From assembly GCA_029237695.1 (NCBI GenBank), contig CM055279.1, forward strand, positions 24,555,919 through 24,619,918: a stretch of 64,000 nucleotides of DNA, given 5' to 3'. Below are positions 34,109 through 45,149 of the stretch, in pieces (the stretch's first letter is position 1; each line of letters opens with the position of its first letter). The translations under genes were made by a program, and so were the position numbers. This DNA is from Conchocele bisecta. Its lineage: Eukaryota > Mollusca > Bivalvia > Lucinida > Thyasiridae. Below the pieces are notes generated by a model that was given only the letters and a program-made list of their open reading frames with translations, did no database searches and was not told the origin of the DNA.

Positions 34109-34580
34109 CAAGGAGTATCGATCGTACATACGGACAACCGTGCTCTAAGTTATTTATCCCACCCAAATACCCATAACACGTAAGACTTTCCTAATACGTG
34201 GGTATTTGGGTGGGATAAATAACTTAGAGCACGGTTGTCCGCATGTACGATCGATACTCCTCGATTTATCTCTTCGTACAGGCGGACGAACCGTGATCTA
34301 GGTATTACTTATCATGTAACTCTTAGAGTAGCCACTGCACATATCTGTGACAGAACATATCCAATAATGCATGTACTGTCGAAATTTTGTCAACTTGTGA
34401 CTTTATTTACGAAAAATATTGTAAAGTTTGTAAACGTATTTAATGAAATTACGCAGATTATCTCCTCGTACAGGCGGACGAACCGTGATCTATGTATTAC
34501 TTATCATGTGACACTAGAGTAGCCACTGCACATATCTGTGACAGAACATATCCAATAACACATGTACTGTCGAAACTCTA
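34109..34580. repeat. Family T palindrome plus two direct repeats
   Basis: 34109-34261 is a near-perfect palindrome (AGGAGTATCGATCGTACAT ... complement). CAGGCGGACGAACCGTGATC and the following 100 bp occur at about 34278 and again at about 34470. Confidence 0.8.
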
Positions 34581-34713
34581 ACCCAAACACAGAGACGTAA
34601 TGTAGTTGTGCTTAATTTTGATATATTTCATTTCCATTAATCTCCGATGATAATGTCTGTTCATGATCACAAAGCAACCACGCGTGTCTTGACGTAGTTA
34701 TATGCATGTTTCA

Positions 34714-34781
34714 CAGTGGAGCCTCTCTAAACCGGACACCCTGGGATGTCCCAGGGTGTCCGGTTTAGAGAGGTTCCACTG
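34714..34781. mobile_element. Family H copy 3, hairpin only
   Basis: CAGTGGAGCCTCTCTAAACC to GAGAGGTTCCACTG, a 68-bp near-perfect palindrome followed by TA. Bases 34782-35055 are unassigned. Confidence 0.8.
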
Positions 34782-35055
34782 TACAAACGTATGCTCTGTC
34801 CGACAGGGTTCAGTGGTTATTATCTTGTTCACTATTAAAGCCAGTAAATACATGTATTACTGGTATTATATGAAGATTTATTTCACCAACAGTTGACAAT
34901 ATTTTCGGTGTACATGCGGAATTATTACATGTACTCTGAAAATGTTGTCAACTTTTGACTTTATTTACGAAAAATATTGTAAATTTTGTAAAGGTATTTA
35001 ATGAAATTACGCAGATGTCAGAAGGTACAAAATCACATGGCGTGTCTCGTATGTG

Positions 35056-35278
35056 TCTGTGACTTGAGAGATGGGGCTTATGCATGGATTTGTGACCAGT
35101 GTAACTCCTGATCCAATAACACACTCATGTTGCCTGCTATTGCTTATTGTTGGGTGTGTCATTGATGTAATGGAGGTCAGTGCAGATCCTTATCAGACTG
35201 TGCGGATGCACAGGTTGATCTGGATCTACAATGGGTGCAAAACCCATAAGCCCCATTTCTGTAGTCACTGCCACATAT
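35056..35278. mobile_element. MITE family P copy 3
   Basis: GTGACTTGAGAGATGGGGC to GCCCCATTTCTGTAGTCAC, with the CAGATCCTTATCAGACTG interior. Bases 35279-35751 would be chordin 3' UTR and downstream sequence; ATTAAA on the minus strand at 35449-35454 is the best visible poly(A) signal. Confidence 0.7.
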
Positions 35279-35751
35279 AGTCAAAGACAAAAAGTCTTAC
35301 TCAATACGTCCGTCTCTATATGACCTTAGCTGTTGGTGGGACGTTAAACCTTTTAACATTCACTTGTACTCAATACTACATGTACTTCTAAATATTTCCG
35401 AGAAGCACCATGAGCGCTTACCAGAGTTTCATAAGACATCGGTCAAATAGTTTAATAAATATCATATTAAATCAACACAAATGCTAGGGTATATGTAATG
35501 CATAAGCAAAGCATTAAACATTGAAGAAGCTGAATGATCATCTAGCGCTGTATTCGCCTCGTTTACATACGTACAACACTAATACATTATGATGTAACAC
35601 ACTGTCATTACATTGTGAAACACCATTTTATGCAATAAATACATTTTCGATGCCATCATGAACATTCGCCAAAAATTCATAAGATAAGTATATGTACATA
35701 TGCATTATTGCTGTACATATGTACAATATGTCCATCATGTTTATCTTACAT

Positions 35752-35819
35752 TCATGTAAATATGTCACTCTTCTTCTTGCTCTTTTTGTGTCTTGATTTT
35801 CTTGTGAAAAGATTTTTCT
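35752..35819 (-). CDS. chrd: Chordin exon 14: basic C-terminal tail and stop
   Basis: The strong acceptor CATTTAATTTCAG is followed by 68 bp. Its entry phase (two bases completing a codon) is exactly what exon 13 needs. It encodes KNLFTRKSRHKKSKKKSDIFT and a TGA stop at 35752-35754. The Lys/Arg-rich tail continues the basic character of CR4 and could bind heparan sulphate (inference). I chose this over the exon at 27986 because of the better acceptor and the immediate stop. A readthrough ending inside exon 13's intron is a third possibility. Confidence 0.6.
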
Positions 35820-35889
35820 CTGAAATTAAATGAAACCACCAAACACAAATTAATTTATTATAATACACGTACTGGATGTCATTTCATCT

Positions 35890-36122
35890 GTGGCTGTGAC
35901 TGAATACATGAGGCTTATGAATTTTGCAACCAGTGTAGATCCAGATGAGCCTGTGCATTCGCACAGTCTGATCAGGATATGCACCGTTCGCCATTCCATC
36001 AGTGAAACACCCGTCATGCTTCTAGCAAGCAATATATCTCGTTATCAGACTGCAGGAGTGCGTTATTTGATCAGGAGCTACACTGGTCACAAATCCCATA
36101 AGCCAAATTTCTCTAGTTGCGA
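35890..36122. mobile_element. MITE family P copy 4
   Basis: GTGACTGAATACATGAGGC to GCCAAATTTCTCTAGTTGC, with CACTGGTCACAAATCCCAT and GAGCCTGTGCATTCGCACAG inside. Lies in intron 13 of chordin. Confidence 0.7.
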
Positions 36123-36202
36123 CCTCAGTTATTGAAGTTTGGTGTAGTTCTCCGTGATCATTAACCGTCTCAACACTACAGACATGTATAGTGGTATTGT
36201 CA

Positions 36203-36334
36203 GTGTCTCATCCGGATCTGCACGTTTTGCAAGTAATTTCCAATTTTTGAGAACAAAAAGCATCCCCTTTTTATAAATGGACTAGTCTGAAAATCATTTT
36301 GTGACGGTTGGCTTGTTGCAAAATTAACATATAA
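36203..36334 (+). mobile_element. Family Q fragment (copy 3)
   Basis: GTGTCTCATCCGGATCTGCA through GAAAATCATTTTGTGACG, the central part only. Confidence 0.65.
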
Positions 36335-36364
36335 CAAGGGCATCGTTATCACTAAGTTAAGTGA

Positions 36365-36369
36365 GGCCT

Positions 36370-36417
<48 letters not shown>
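36365..36417. repeat. (CT)n microsatellite
   Basis: About 25 CT dinucleotides with one early interruption. Bases 36418-36715 are unassigned intron. Confidence 0.95.
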
Positions 36418-36418
<1 letters not shown>

Positions 36419-36715
36419 CAGATAATAAAGAAAATAAACGTTACCATTGTTGCGTTACAAACAAGGTGAAGTCATTTTAGTGATCTTGACCTTGTGCGGT
36501 CGGACGTGGCGCGTATGCAAAACAAAGCGCTATCCATAGACACACATTGTGGCCAAATATTATCAAAACCGCTGAAGCGGTTCATGACTTATTGCAAAAT
36601 GAAAGGTGTTACTATCGCACGCATGTACGTACGTACATGGACTAACGATATATATCCCAGGTTGCCTATCGGCGAGGGGATACACATCCGTTACAGTTAC
36701 GTAGCGGTGCAATGG

Positions 36716-36833
36716 TTAAAGGTACATGCCCACTCAGTAGGCACAAACTGTTCTTTATAGGAATTATGTAAGTGTATACTTGTGTCACTATTCCACCAGT
36801 TCTAAAATTATGAGTGCCCGCTATACATATACA
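36716..36833. mobile_element. Family D copy 6, internally deleted
   Basis: TTAA plus AGGTACATGCCCACTCAG, then directly the reverse of the D 3' region (CACTATTCCACCAGTTCT). The far end is missing. Bases 36834-36934 are unassigned. Confidence 0.7.
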
Positions 36834-36934
36834 ATAATTCCGCGGAATCAAATGTCTCGCCTTGTCCCGCCGCCTTGACCTCGAGCCTGGGCCAGAAAGC
36901 AATTTTCACTGGCCCGAACATATTATACAATTAT

Positions 36935-36997
36935 TGACTAGTGAGCCATAGAATATCAGATTATATTCTATGGCTCACTAGTCAATAATTGTTTTAG
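36935..36997. repeat. Perfect-arm palindrome
   Basis: CAATTATTGACTAGTGAGCC and complement around an ATCAGAT centre. Confidence 0.85.
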
Positions 36998-37079
36998 TAT
37001 ATGATAATAGTCGGTATATAGCACTTACGACCTTATACTACTAGACAAAAATGGAAAAATAATTTGAAAAAAAACAAGA

Positions 37080-38476
37080 AAGGAGGCCACTTTTTGTAGA
37101 CTAGATGGCCGTGGCCTGCATGTCACGCCTTGGGGCGAGGCATGGACACTAAAAAAAAGATACAGTAGATGGAAAAACTTTAACCGGACACACGGACGGA
37201 CGGACGGACGGACGTATGCCAAAATGCCGACTATATCACGCTTTCCGCAAGCGGGCGCGACAATGATGATAATTTAAACACCCAATGTGAAGTATCAAGG
37301 TAATGGGTGAAGCAGTTGCAGAGATATAGTACACAAAAAAATCAAAGTAATTTGACCTTGACATTGGGTACAGGGGCCGCACGGTTGGGGGGTAGAATGA
37401 AAATATGGATGATGATAAACACCCATATAACGTTTCAAGGTAATGGGCGAAGCAGTTGTAGAGATATAGTATAACGAAAAACTTTAACCAATTACGTTGA
37501 AATAATAGGTGAAGGTAAAAAAAATGGTCACATGTTGGATAGTTGTATGTGGTGGGCACCCCTTGGTTATGAAGCTGTGAAAGTTTGGTGGTCCTAGGTG
37601 GTACAGTACCAAAGAAATGGACTTAAACACGAAAACTTAACATTGTAAACGCGAAAAGTTAACATTGACTGCGCAGAAAAAATGGGTCAAGTTAAAAAAG
37701 GTAACATGTTGGATAGTGATATGTGGTGGGCACCCCTTGGTTATGAAGCTGTGAAAGTTTGTTGGTCCTACGTGTTACAGTAACAAAGAAATGGACTGGA
37801 AAACTTAACATTGATTGTGGACGCCGCCCGCCCGCCTGGCTTTCGCCAATCCAATAGCATGGATTTTTTTCCCAAAAAAAAACCTGGCTAAAAATGGAAA
37901 AAAAGTTAAAAAAAAAGTTTAAAATGATTTTTTTTCCAAAAAAACCTGGCTAAAAATGGAAAAAAAGTTTTAAAAAAAATAAAGTTTAAAAATTAACAAA
38001 AAAATAATGCTCGCTATTGGAGCCCAGAATTTTTATAATAGTCCTATATTTATCTACATATCATATCTGCACAGGTCCACATATTGCCACAATATTGTCA
38101 ACACAGTTTACGGAAATGTAATACCCAGGTATAATAATTTACCTGTATAAATTACCTGTAATAATTTAGCTGGACATTTAGTGGTCAAGCTGGAAATTTG
38201 CACATGCTTGCACATGCAGAAGTGTTCAACTGGAGAAGGCTATTGTTCTCTCTACAGGTAAGGTGTACAGAGCGCACGAGAAAACGGGTCTTCATGCATT
38301 AATGTTCAGTTTGTAGCATAGAAAGAAATAGAGTTTGACCTTGACCCTGGAGCCCGGAATTTTTTTTAATAGTCCTATATTCATGAACATATCATAGTAA
38401 AGGCATGTATAAAGTTTGATGACTGTAGCTGATAAGGTGTTGAATAATGACCGTAACACGAAAACTTAACATTGAA

Positions 38477-38512
<36 letters not shown>

Positions 38513-38580
38513 CGACGACGCCGACGACTCCGGAAAAGCAAAACCTATGTCTCGCTTTCCGCTTCGCGGGCGAGACAATA
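37080..38580 (+). repeat. Family Y composite repeat
   Basis: TAGATGGCCGTGGCCTGCATG and (GGAC)n near 37190, then two ~175-bp direct repeats (GTGGGCACCCCTTGGTTATG at about 37551 and 37726), A-rich spacers at 37865-38010, (GAC)n at 38479-38528, and GTCTCGCTTTCCGC..GCGGGCGAGACA at the end. Mollusc-type dispersed repeat in intron 13. Confidence 0.65.
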
Positions 38581-38581
38581 C

Positions 38582-38984
38582 TCATTTAATATTATTTATT
38601 TTACTGATAGTGACGCGCGGTGGTATCAGGCTATTTTCATATGCAAATGTCAGTATGAGACATGATGTTTTTTAATTATTTATGCTAATTAAATGCGTCA
38701 CCTGAACAAACAATATTTTCGACAGATTATAAAGTATGATAATTACACATCAAAACGAAAATGTAAAGGAATATATACTAGTAATGTCCGTTAACATTTT
38801 AAGGAAACACGGTTATCACCCCTGATATCAGTGTGAGAATTTACGTCGGATATAAAATGTATAATAATGACAATCAATACGCGAGGTAATGGTGAATTAA
38901 TGTTTATTTTGCCAGAACATGTATAAGATGATGTCTCTCATATAAAGAACATTGTGTGCCTACTGAGTGGGCATGTACCTTTAA
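38582..38984 (-). mobile_element. Family D copy 7, reverse, truncated
   Basis: From the CTGATAGTGACGCGCGG block to GAGTGGGCATGTACCT plus TTAA at 38981-38984. The terminus corresponding to the D 3' end is missing. Confidence 0.75.
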
Positions 38985-39109
38985 AGTACTCGTAACATGG
39001 GAAATAAGTGTACGTGCACTGTAACATGGGAAATACGTGTACGTGCACTCGTAACATGGTTGATGCAAATACTGATTACGGATCCCTAGTAGGCCAACTA
39101 TGGTTATTT

Positions 39110-39386
39110 CCGGCCTCGTCCAGTATTCCCGCGACTTTTCCAAGTTTATATCCCCGATAAATTCCACAAAAAGGCCATTCATTCCTTATAATTCCAGCAT
39201 TTTAAATAAATTCATCAAGAAAATGTGTTTATTTTCCGTTTTCTTAAGAATTATTTTAACTGCGCCTGACGGTTGCGGAAAGTAGTCCGGCGTGGGAGTT
39301 TACTGGGATATAAATTTTGGACAGAGACTTGCTACGGACCAATCAAATGTTAGGGAATTGTGTAAATATTTTTGTGCTGGAATTAT
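39110..39386 (+). mobile_element. Family E copy 4, 5'-truncated
   Basis: Starts in the second hairpin arm (GGCCTCGTCCAGTATTCCC) and continues to GTGCTGGAATTAT. Confidence 0.8.
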
Positions 39387-39417
39387 TGCTAACTGTCTGC
39401 ACCGTATCCAGAAACGT

Positions 39418-39780
39418 TTATGGCACTTTGTGGTATGAACGTCAAAACACTCTTTAAATTATACCCAACTTTACTCTATATTAAATATCCAGAAGGTATG
39501 ACACTCGCCATCTTTTAAACCAACGGAAGTGGTACTAATGTACATTGGGCCCGACTCGCTGATTCAGTAATTGTAACGCACGAGAAGGCCGGGACCAGCA
39601 GGGTCCCGGCCTTCGCGCGCTTTTCAATTCCTGAATTAGAGAGCCAGGCCCAAGGTAAATAATTCACTTCCGTTTGTTGAAAAGATGGCGAGTGTCCTAC
39701 CTTCTAGATATTTAATATCAGAATACAATTGTGTATGCTTTACAGAGGCTTTTCTCGTTCATACCACAAGGTACCTGTGG
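39418..39780. repeat. 360-bp imperfect palindrome
   Basis: TTTGTGGTATGAACG, ACTCGCCATCTTTT and GAAGGCCGGGACC pair with their complements towards 39770. One copy only. Confidence 0.75.
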
Positions 39781-40264
39781 TTTATGGTGGCTCGTCAGGG
39801 ATAGTTACATGTAGTCTCTTCGTTTCAACGCCGTGTAGAGACGAGCATAAAGAACCGAATATTCGTCTCTACGTGACAACTGACGCAGACACAACGGAAA
39901 TTTAAGAGTCTTCCTTCTTGTCTCAATACGGCGTTGGAGCGAAGGAACGAACGTTAAGTGTTTAATCTTCGTCTCTTCATGGCGTATATCACATACCGTT
40001 TATTTAACCAGGTGAAATGATTATCGTGAAATAATGCACGAGTCCTTACGCTAAATAAACGAGTGAGCGTAGCGAGTGGCGTAATAGTGCTGGCGGCCAT
40101 TAGTGTAATTCACATTTAGATTTATGTAAACTACTGACTGAAATGTAAGAAATGATTGTACTAATAAATGAATGTTGTATGCGCCGTTTGTCATAATAAC
40201 ATTACTATTCCTTAAAAGGGTGCGCGTGTGTTTACCATCCGACCACAGCGCGCATGTGTATTAC
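39781..40264. other. Intron 13 near exon 13, no repeat recognised
   Basis: GAGTGAGCGTAGCGAGTGG and CGTCTCTACGTG/AGACGAGCA-like short inverted words occur, but no family. If exon 13 were read through its donor, a stop would follow at 40212-40214. Confidence 0.4.
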
Positions 40265-40361
40265 CATGGTAACAGATGGGGCAACACTCGCCAGACCGTC
40301 TGTGGCGCCGCTTGCATTTCAGTTTCTTGCAAATCTTTTTCTTGCATCGCACTTTACCACG
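40265..40361 (-). CDS. chrd: Chordin exon 13: second half of CR4
   Basis: Acceptor TTATCTTACAG, donor ATG/GTAATA. The 97-bp exon begins at a codon boundary and ends one base into a codon. It encodes RGKVRCKKKICKKLKCK then RRHRRSGECCPICYH. The C-x4-C-x4-C ... CC-x2-C spacing is the second half of a VWC/CR module. The run of Lys/Arg is unusual and suggests a heparan-sulphate-binding surface (inference). The upstream intron edge is occupied by a 36-bp tandem repeat 14 bp away. Confidence 0.88.
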
Positions 40362-40374
40362 CTGTAAGATAAAG

Positions 40375-40522
40375 TATATCCCTCATGTAATTGCATACAC
40401 CATCGAGTTATATATCCCTCATGTAATTGCATACACCATCGAGTTATATATCCCTCATGTAATTGCATACACCATCGAGTTATATATCCCTCATGTAATT
40501 GCATACACCATCGAGTTATATA
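40375..40522. repeat. 36-bp tandem repeat, four near-identical copies
   Basis: Units contain CCCTCATGTAATTGCATAC. The last copy differs only at its edge. It reads as a 12-residue repeat in one frame because 36 is divisible by three. On the chordin strand it ends 14 bp before exon 13. Bases 40523-40976 unassigned. Confidence 0.95.
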
Positions 40523-40976
40523 TTAAATCCTTGCATATACATAATAGCAGAGGCTGAAGTCTGGAATTATCCCTTAAAGCATCGTCTTTTTGCGCCAGTA
40601 TTGATTCAACGAAATGTAGTCATTTCCGTTAATTGCGTAAACTTCCGACCTCATGCGGAGGCGAAAGCTCTGATCTTTCTGTCTCTTTTCAGCGTCTGTT
40701 ACAGAAAATATGGTATAATATCAATATCGGCGAAAATCAGCGATGTGGTAAATGAGCTGCTTGTAATTACAGGTTTGTGTTAATTACGTACCGTGTAGCA
40801 TATATCAAATGGACGCGTTATTCGTTCAATAATAGTTGTCTCTCGATGAAATGTGCAGACACAGTCATGACTTCATGACTTCGGGATATTATCCAATATA
40901 TAAAGTGGAAAACAACATACACACACGAGACCCGCCATGTGATTTTCTACTTTCGAACATCAGCGTAATTTCATTA

Positions 40977-41076
40977 CAGTGGGGTCAGCGTGTAAGTGCA
41001 CACACGAACGAACACGACAGGTTGGAACCAACCTGTCGTGTTCGTTCGTGTGTGCACTTACACGCTGACCCCACTC
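40977..41076. mobile_element. Palindromic MITE family U copy 2
   Basis: CAGTGGGGTCAGCGTGTAAG to CTTACACGCTGACCCCACT, TA on both sides, nearly perfect 100-bp hairpin. Confidence 0.85.
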
Positions 41077-41109
41077 TACATACTTTTACTAAATTCTTCA
41101 GAGTGCATT

Positions 41110-41457
41110 TTTTTTATCAATTCGTTCCCACGAAATAACAATTCGTTCCCTCAATTTAACAATTCGTTCCCTCGAATTAACAATTCGTTTCCACGATGTA
41201 ACAATTCGTTCCCTCGAAATTACAATTCGTTCCCACGAAATGACAATTCGTTCCCTCAATTTAACAATTCGTTCCCTCGAATTAACATATTCGTTCCCAC
41301 GATATTACAATTCGTTCCTACGAATTAACAATTCGTTCCCGTGGGAACGAATGGTTAATTCGTCGGAACGAATTGTTAAATTAAGGGAACGACTTGTTAT
41401 TTCGTGGGAACGAATTAATAAAAGAAAAGAATTCTACGTCCCCTGCGGGGCTTCGTA
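41110..41457. mobile_element. K element copy 2
   Basis: About ten 21-bp units with AACAATTCGTTCCC to about 41338, then three to four reversed units, then GTCCCCTGCGGGGCTTCGTA. The left TIR is not present. ORFs with SFPRNNN repeats are artefacts. Confidence 0.85.
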
Positions 41458-41796
41458 CAATGTAGTGTAGTGGCTCAAGGAAATGATGGTGACACGATGG
41501 CAGAAATTACCAAATTTGGCACAGTTATAACTTAGGAGAATACAATTTTTGCTGGAGGGGGTACCCGATTTGAAAGGTCAGGTCGAGGTCAAAGGTCAAG
41601 AAATGGTATCATGTATTTATTAATTATCTCTACACTAACATACCACTTTTGAATGTTGTAAAGTACTATAATCTGCCAGGAAATAAATAAAGCATAGTTG
41701 GTAAAATTTGATTTTACATTTTAATGTCAATGGAAAGGTCAGGTCAAGCTGAAAGTGTAAAAAGTGAAATATTCTGTTTACAGAAGCATATCTAGA

Positions 41797-43649
41797 CATA
41801 TACTATTTAATGTTTGTTTTAGCCAAAGTAAAATGCCCACTGTTTGGGGTCACAGTATCATTAACCCAATTCCCAAATCAAGTACCACAGATCCTAGGGA
41901 CCCATTATCTTATCGTGGCATATCGTTAACTTGTTGCATGTATAAGTTGTATTGCTTTATTTTAAATGAAAGACTATCGCGATGGGCGGAGGCCAATGAT
42001 AAAATATGTGATGAGCAGAATGGTTTCAGAAAACGTCGAAGCACCATTGATCACGTGGCCTCATTAACAAACATTATTGATGTGCGTAAGAAGCTTAAGC
42101 TGTCAACATTCTGCGCATTCATAGATTTTAAAAAGGCATATGACACTGTAAATAGAAATATGTTGTGGAATAGACTAGCTGAAATAGGTGTCAGTGGCAA
42201 ACTATTTGGAGCTGTAACATCATTGTACAGTTCTGTATCGTCATGTGTGCGTGTGAATGGTTTTAAAACTGATAGTTTCAATGTCACTACTGGATTGAGA
42301 CAAGGATGTAGTCTATCACCTTTATTATTCAATCTTTATATTAATGATCTTGCACTGAAAATGGCTGCTCTGGGAAAAGGTGTCCGTGTAGGAGATGAAC
42401 TTGTTGCCATTTTATTATATGCTGATGATATTGTCTTAATTGCAGATAATGAACGTGACTTACAATGTTTGCTGGATTTGTTGTATGACTGGAGCAAAGC
42501 CAATTATATGTGTGTTAATAGTAATAAAAGTAACATTGTACATTTTAGACCAAAATCCGCATCGAGAAGCGCACATACTTTTTTATGTGGTGATACAAGT
42601 TTAAACACTGTTGATAAATATACATATCTTGGACTTGTACTAGATGAATATCTTGACTATAATGTTACTGCCAAAATGGTTGCACAGAGTGCAGGCAGAG
42701 CCCTCGGTCTTATCATTGCAAAGTCTAAGTACATTGGCGGTATGCCGTATGATGTTTTCACTAAACTGTATGATTCAATAGTATGGCCTGTTATAGCTTA
42801 TGGGCAGCTGTATGGGGATATAGATCATTCTCATGTATCGATGCTGTACAGTATAGAGCTATGCGTTTTTATATGGGCGTGGGAAAGTATACACCCAGTG
42901 CTGCTGTCTCCGGTGATATTGCATGGTTACCAGCTATCATCCGACAGTGGAAATGTATTGCCAACCTCTGGAGTCGTTGTGTAAATATGAGTGTAAACAG
43001 AATTAATAAGAGAATTTTTAATTGGTGTCATAGCGTTAATAGCAGGCAGTGTCAAAATTGGTGTTATACTGTTATCAAACATTTTAATAATTTGCAACTT
43101 AATCAATACTTAAATGTTGATACATTTATTGCTAAAACGGCACTTTTAGGAGATCTAGTTACGACAATGATGCACAAATACGTTGTTGAATGGCATGACC
43201 GTATTAACAGTAATAGCAGCATACGGGGTCAAGGGGGTAATAAACTCAGGTCTTATTGTAAGTTCAAAAATAACTTCGAAACAGAAGCTTATTGCAAGCT
43301 CTTGATTCCATTTAAGCACAGATCAGCTTTTGCCAAGTTTCGCTGTGGGGTTGCTCCCATTAGACTGGAAACCGGACGATACGAAAATATTGCCCTGGAT
43401 GAAAGGCTGTGTATATTTTGCAATGCTAATACTGTGGAAACGGAAAAGCATGTGCTTTTAGAATGTGATTTGTACAGTGATCTTAGAACTGTATTGTTCG
43501 ATAAAGCTTGCAACATTGTTCCGGATTTCTTGAACTTGTGTGATATCGATAAGTTTGTAATCTTATTTGCTAATAGTGATATTATGAAAGAATGTGCCAA
43601 AACTTGTTTCAATATTTTAAAAAGAAGGTGTGGTTTTCTTTATAGATGA
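41797..43649 (+). pseudogene. LINE reverse transcriptase with one frameshift
   Basis: The first frame (to about 42803) has the RT signatures NPIPKS, YRGISL, CAFIDFKKAYDTVNR, TTGLRQGCSLSPLLFNLYIND and LLYADDIVLIAD, the YADD catalytic centre being intact. Continuity then moves to another frame from about 42803 to 43649 after the apparent loss of one G in the run TTATGGGCAGC. The second frame carries thumb-like sequence and a zinc-knuckle-like CIFCN ... EKHVLLEC motif. The N-terminal endonuclease is absent. The element is probably dead as it stands. Single-base loss could also be a sequencing or assembly error. Confidence 0.85.
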
Positions 43650-44040
43650 TCAATATACCGTACGTTAGTTCTTATTCATTTAACCATGTCTTATAGTGTA
43701 GATATTGTACTATATTCATGAATGATTGTGTCTATGTTTATCATGTGTTTTAGTGTACGGGTACGTCATAGTCATGATACACGCAGTAGGTTGCATGTAG
43801 TTTGTGCATGTGCGTCCAGATGCTCGTGGCACGAACACGTTAGATAACTGTATGTACATATTACCCATGTATTCATATTCATGTTTTATGTGGCAAAACA
43901 CATGTTTTATAGTGAGTGTAGTCTCTTGTAATTCTTATAGAATGGCGATGTACTATTTTACTGTGTCTATATTGTATTATCTTATGTGTGTACATTGATG
44001 AGACTTTAATAAACAAATATATATATATATAAATGAGACT
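41797..44040 (+). mobile_element. 5'-truncated non-LTR retrotransposon (LINE)
   Basis: Reverse-transcriptase coding (41797-43649) is followed by about 360 bp of 3' UTR and an AATAAACAAATATATATAT tail to 44031. No endonuclease region precedes it, so it is 5'-truncated. It sits in intron 12 of chordin, antisense to the gene. The clade (CR1/L2/RTE-like) is not resolved. Bases 41458-41796 are unassigned (they contain AGGTCAAAGGTCAAG). Confidence 0.85.
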
Positions 44041-44469
44041 TGTCGATGTTGTTAAATACTAAAATCCATTCTAACAGTAAGTGATTATCGTTTATTATGG
44101 TTTACCTTCTTTGAGTGTTTGTGTCCTTGCCAAGGTCACAATAGAACAAAGGTCAAATAATTATCGAACGTGTTTACAATGTAGTATTCTGCCAACCAAA
44201 TATCAAGTACATTAAATGTTGTAAAATGGTATAACGAATCAGTATATAACATACTAAAGGTTGAAATTATTTACTGTGTTTTGCTACACAAATGGGAATA
44301 AAAGGATAACCAAACTATGTATACCTACATGTGTATTATTGGTCTATGAATGTTTTAAAGTGTTAAACTTCTCACTCGTCAGATTGTGTAGCAAAACGCC
44401 AGGACAAATTGGGCTGTTATTGTGACTATATTTTACACTATAAGGGTCTCAGCTCTCACGGATACAACA
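44041..44469. other. Intron 12, unassigned
   Basis: TGCTACACAAATGGG and TTGTGTAGCAAAACGCC are short inverted words at about 44282 and 44384. No family recognised. Confidence 0.4.
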
Positions 44470-44515
44470 GACTGTTCGGTCATAAATCCCATACGCCAAT
44501 TTCTCCAGTCACATT
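44470..44515. mobile_element. MITE family P end fragment
   Basis: GGTCATAAATCCCATACGCC ... CAATTTCTCCAGTCAC is the end of family P, 6 bp from the exon 12 donor. Confidence 0.65.
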
Positions 44516-44521
44516 ACGTAC

Positions 44522-44619
44522 CCTACATCGGCACGTGTAACATTTCATTTCTCCGAATGGAGCCACGTGGGGATGCCACGTGGCTCCGCTCGTGTAGGTG
44601 TCTTGGCCAACCTTGCAAT
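44522..44619 (-). CDS. chrd: Chordin exon 12: first half of CR4
   Basis: Acceptor CTCTATTTTCAG, donor AGG/GTACGT. The 98-bp exon completes the split codon from exon 11 and ends at a codon boundary. It encodes CKVGQDTYTSGATWHPH then VAPFGEMKCYTCRCR. The WHP..xPFGEMxCxTCxC pattern is diagnostic of a chordin CR module, in contrast to generic VWC domains. The DNA contains a local inverted word, GCCACGTGG..CCACGTGGC. It continues into exon 13, 4.2 kb away, across the LINE and K2. Confidence 0.93.
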
Positions 44620-44701
44620 CTGAAAATAGAGCGCGAAATATCGCAAAGTGTAAATTAAGCCATACACGTTTGCGTCACTAGCACGTATAATTATACCGGT
44701 A

Positions 44702-45144
44702 CAGGCGCGGATCCAGGATTTCGGGTTGGGGGGGGGGGTGGGCGTAACTATTTTGCAATACTTGACTATATTATCGATAATATAGTCAAGTATTGCAAAA
44801 TAGTCCGACCGAGCGGAGCTCGGGATAGCGCTAGGGGGGTTCGGGGCATTCCCCCCCCCCCCCCTCCTGATTTTTTTGGAAATCTACATCGCATTTCCTG
44901 CGTTCTGGCACATTTTGGAGCAAACATATTCACACTTTCACAGTATGTTTAGACATGATTTTTGATTGAAAACGTTTACATTTTGAAACAATAAAAAACG
45001 ACCGAAAAATGCATGGAATACATGGCACTTGGCATGAAACGTGCCTTGTAGCTTGTAAAAAATCTTTACTCGGCGAATTTTAGGGGGGGGGGCGCAGCAC
45101 CGCCCCCCCCCCCCCACCCCCCCCCCCCCCTGAATCCGCCCATG
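44702..45144 (-). mobile_element. hAT-like MITE family J copy 2 (reverse), 5-bp duplication
   Basis: CAGGCGCGGATCCAGG to CTGAATCCGCCCATG, with target duplication CGGTA at 44697-44701 and 45145-45149. Long G/C tracts occur at both edges. Confidence 0.9.
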
Positions 45145-45149
45145 CGGTA

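Noticed and set aside
35041..36130. Assembly duplication suggested by two P copies
   Set aside because: The copies differ throughout and are separated by unique sequence and exon 14; ordinary dispersed repeats explain them.
37025..37559. Minus ORFs in the GGAC-rich region
   Set aside because: They lie in the dispersed family Y repeat and contain simple sequence; no domain.
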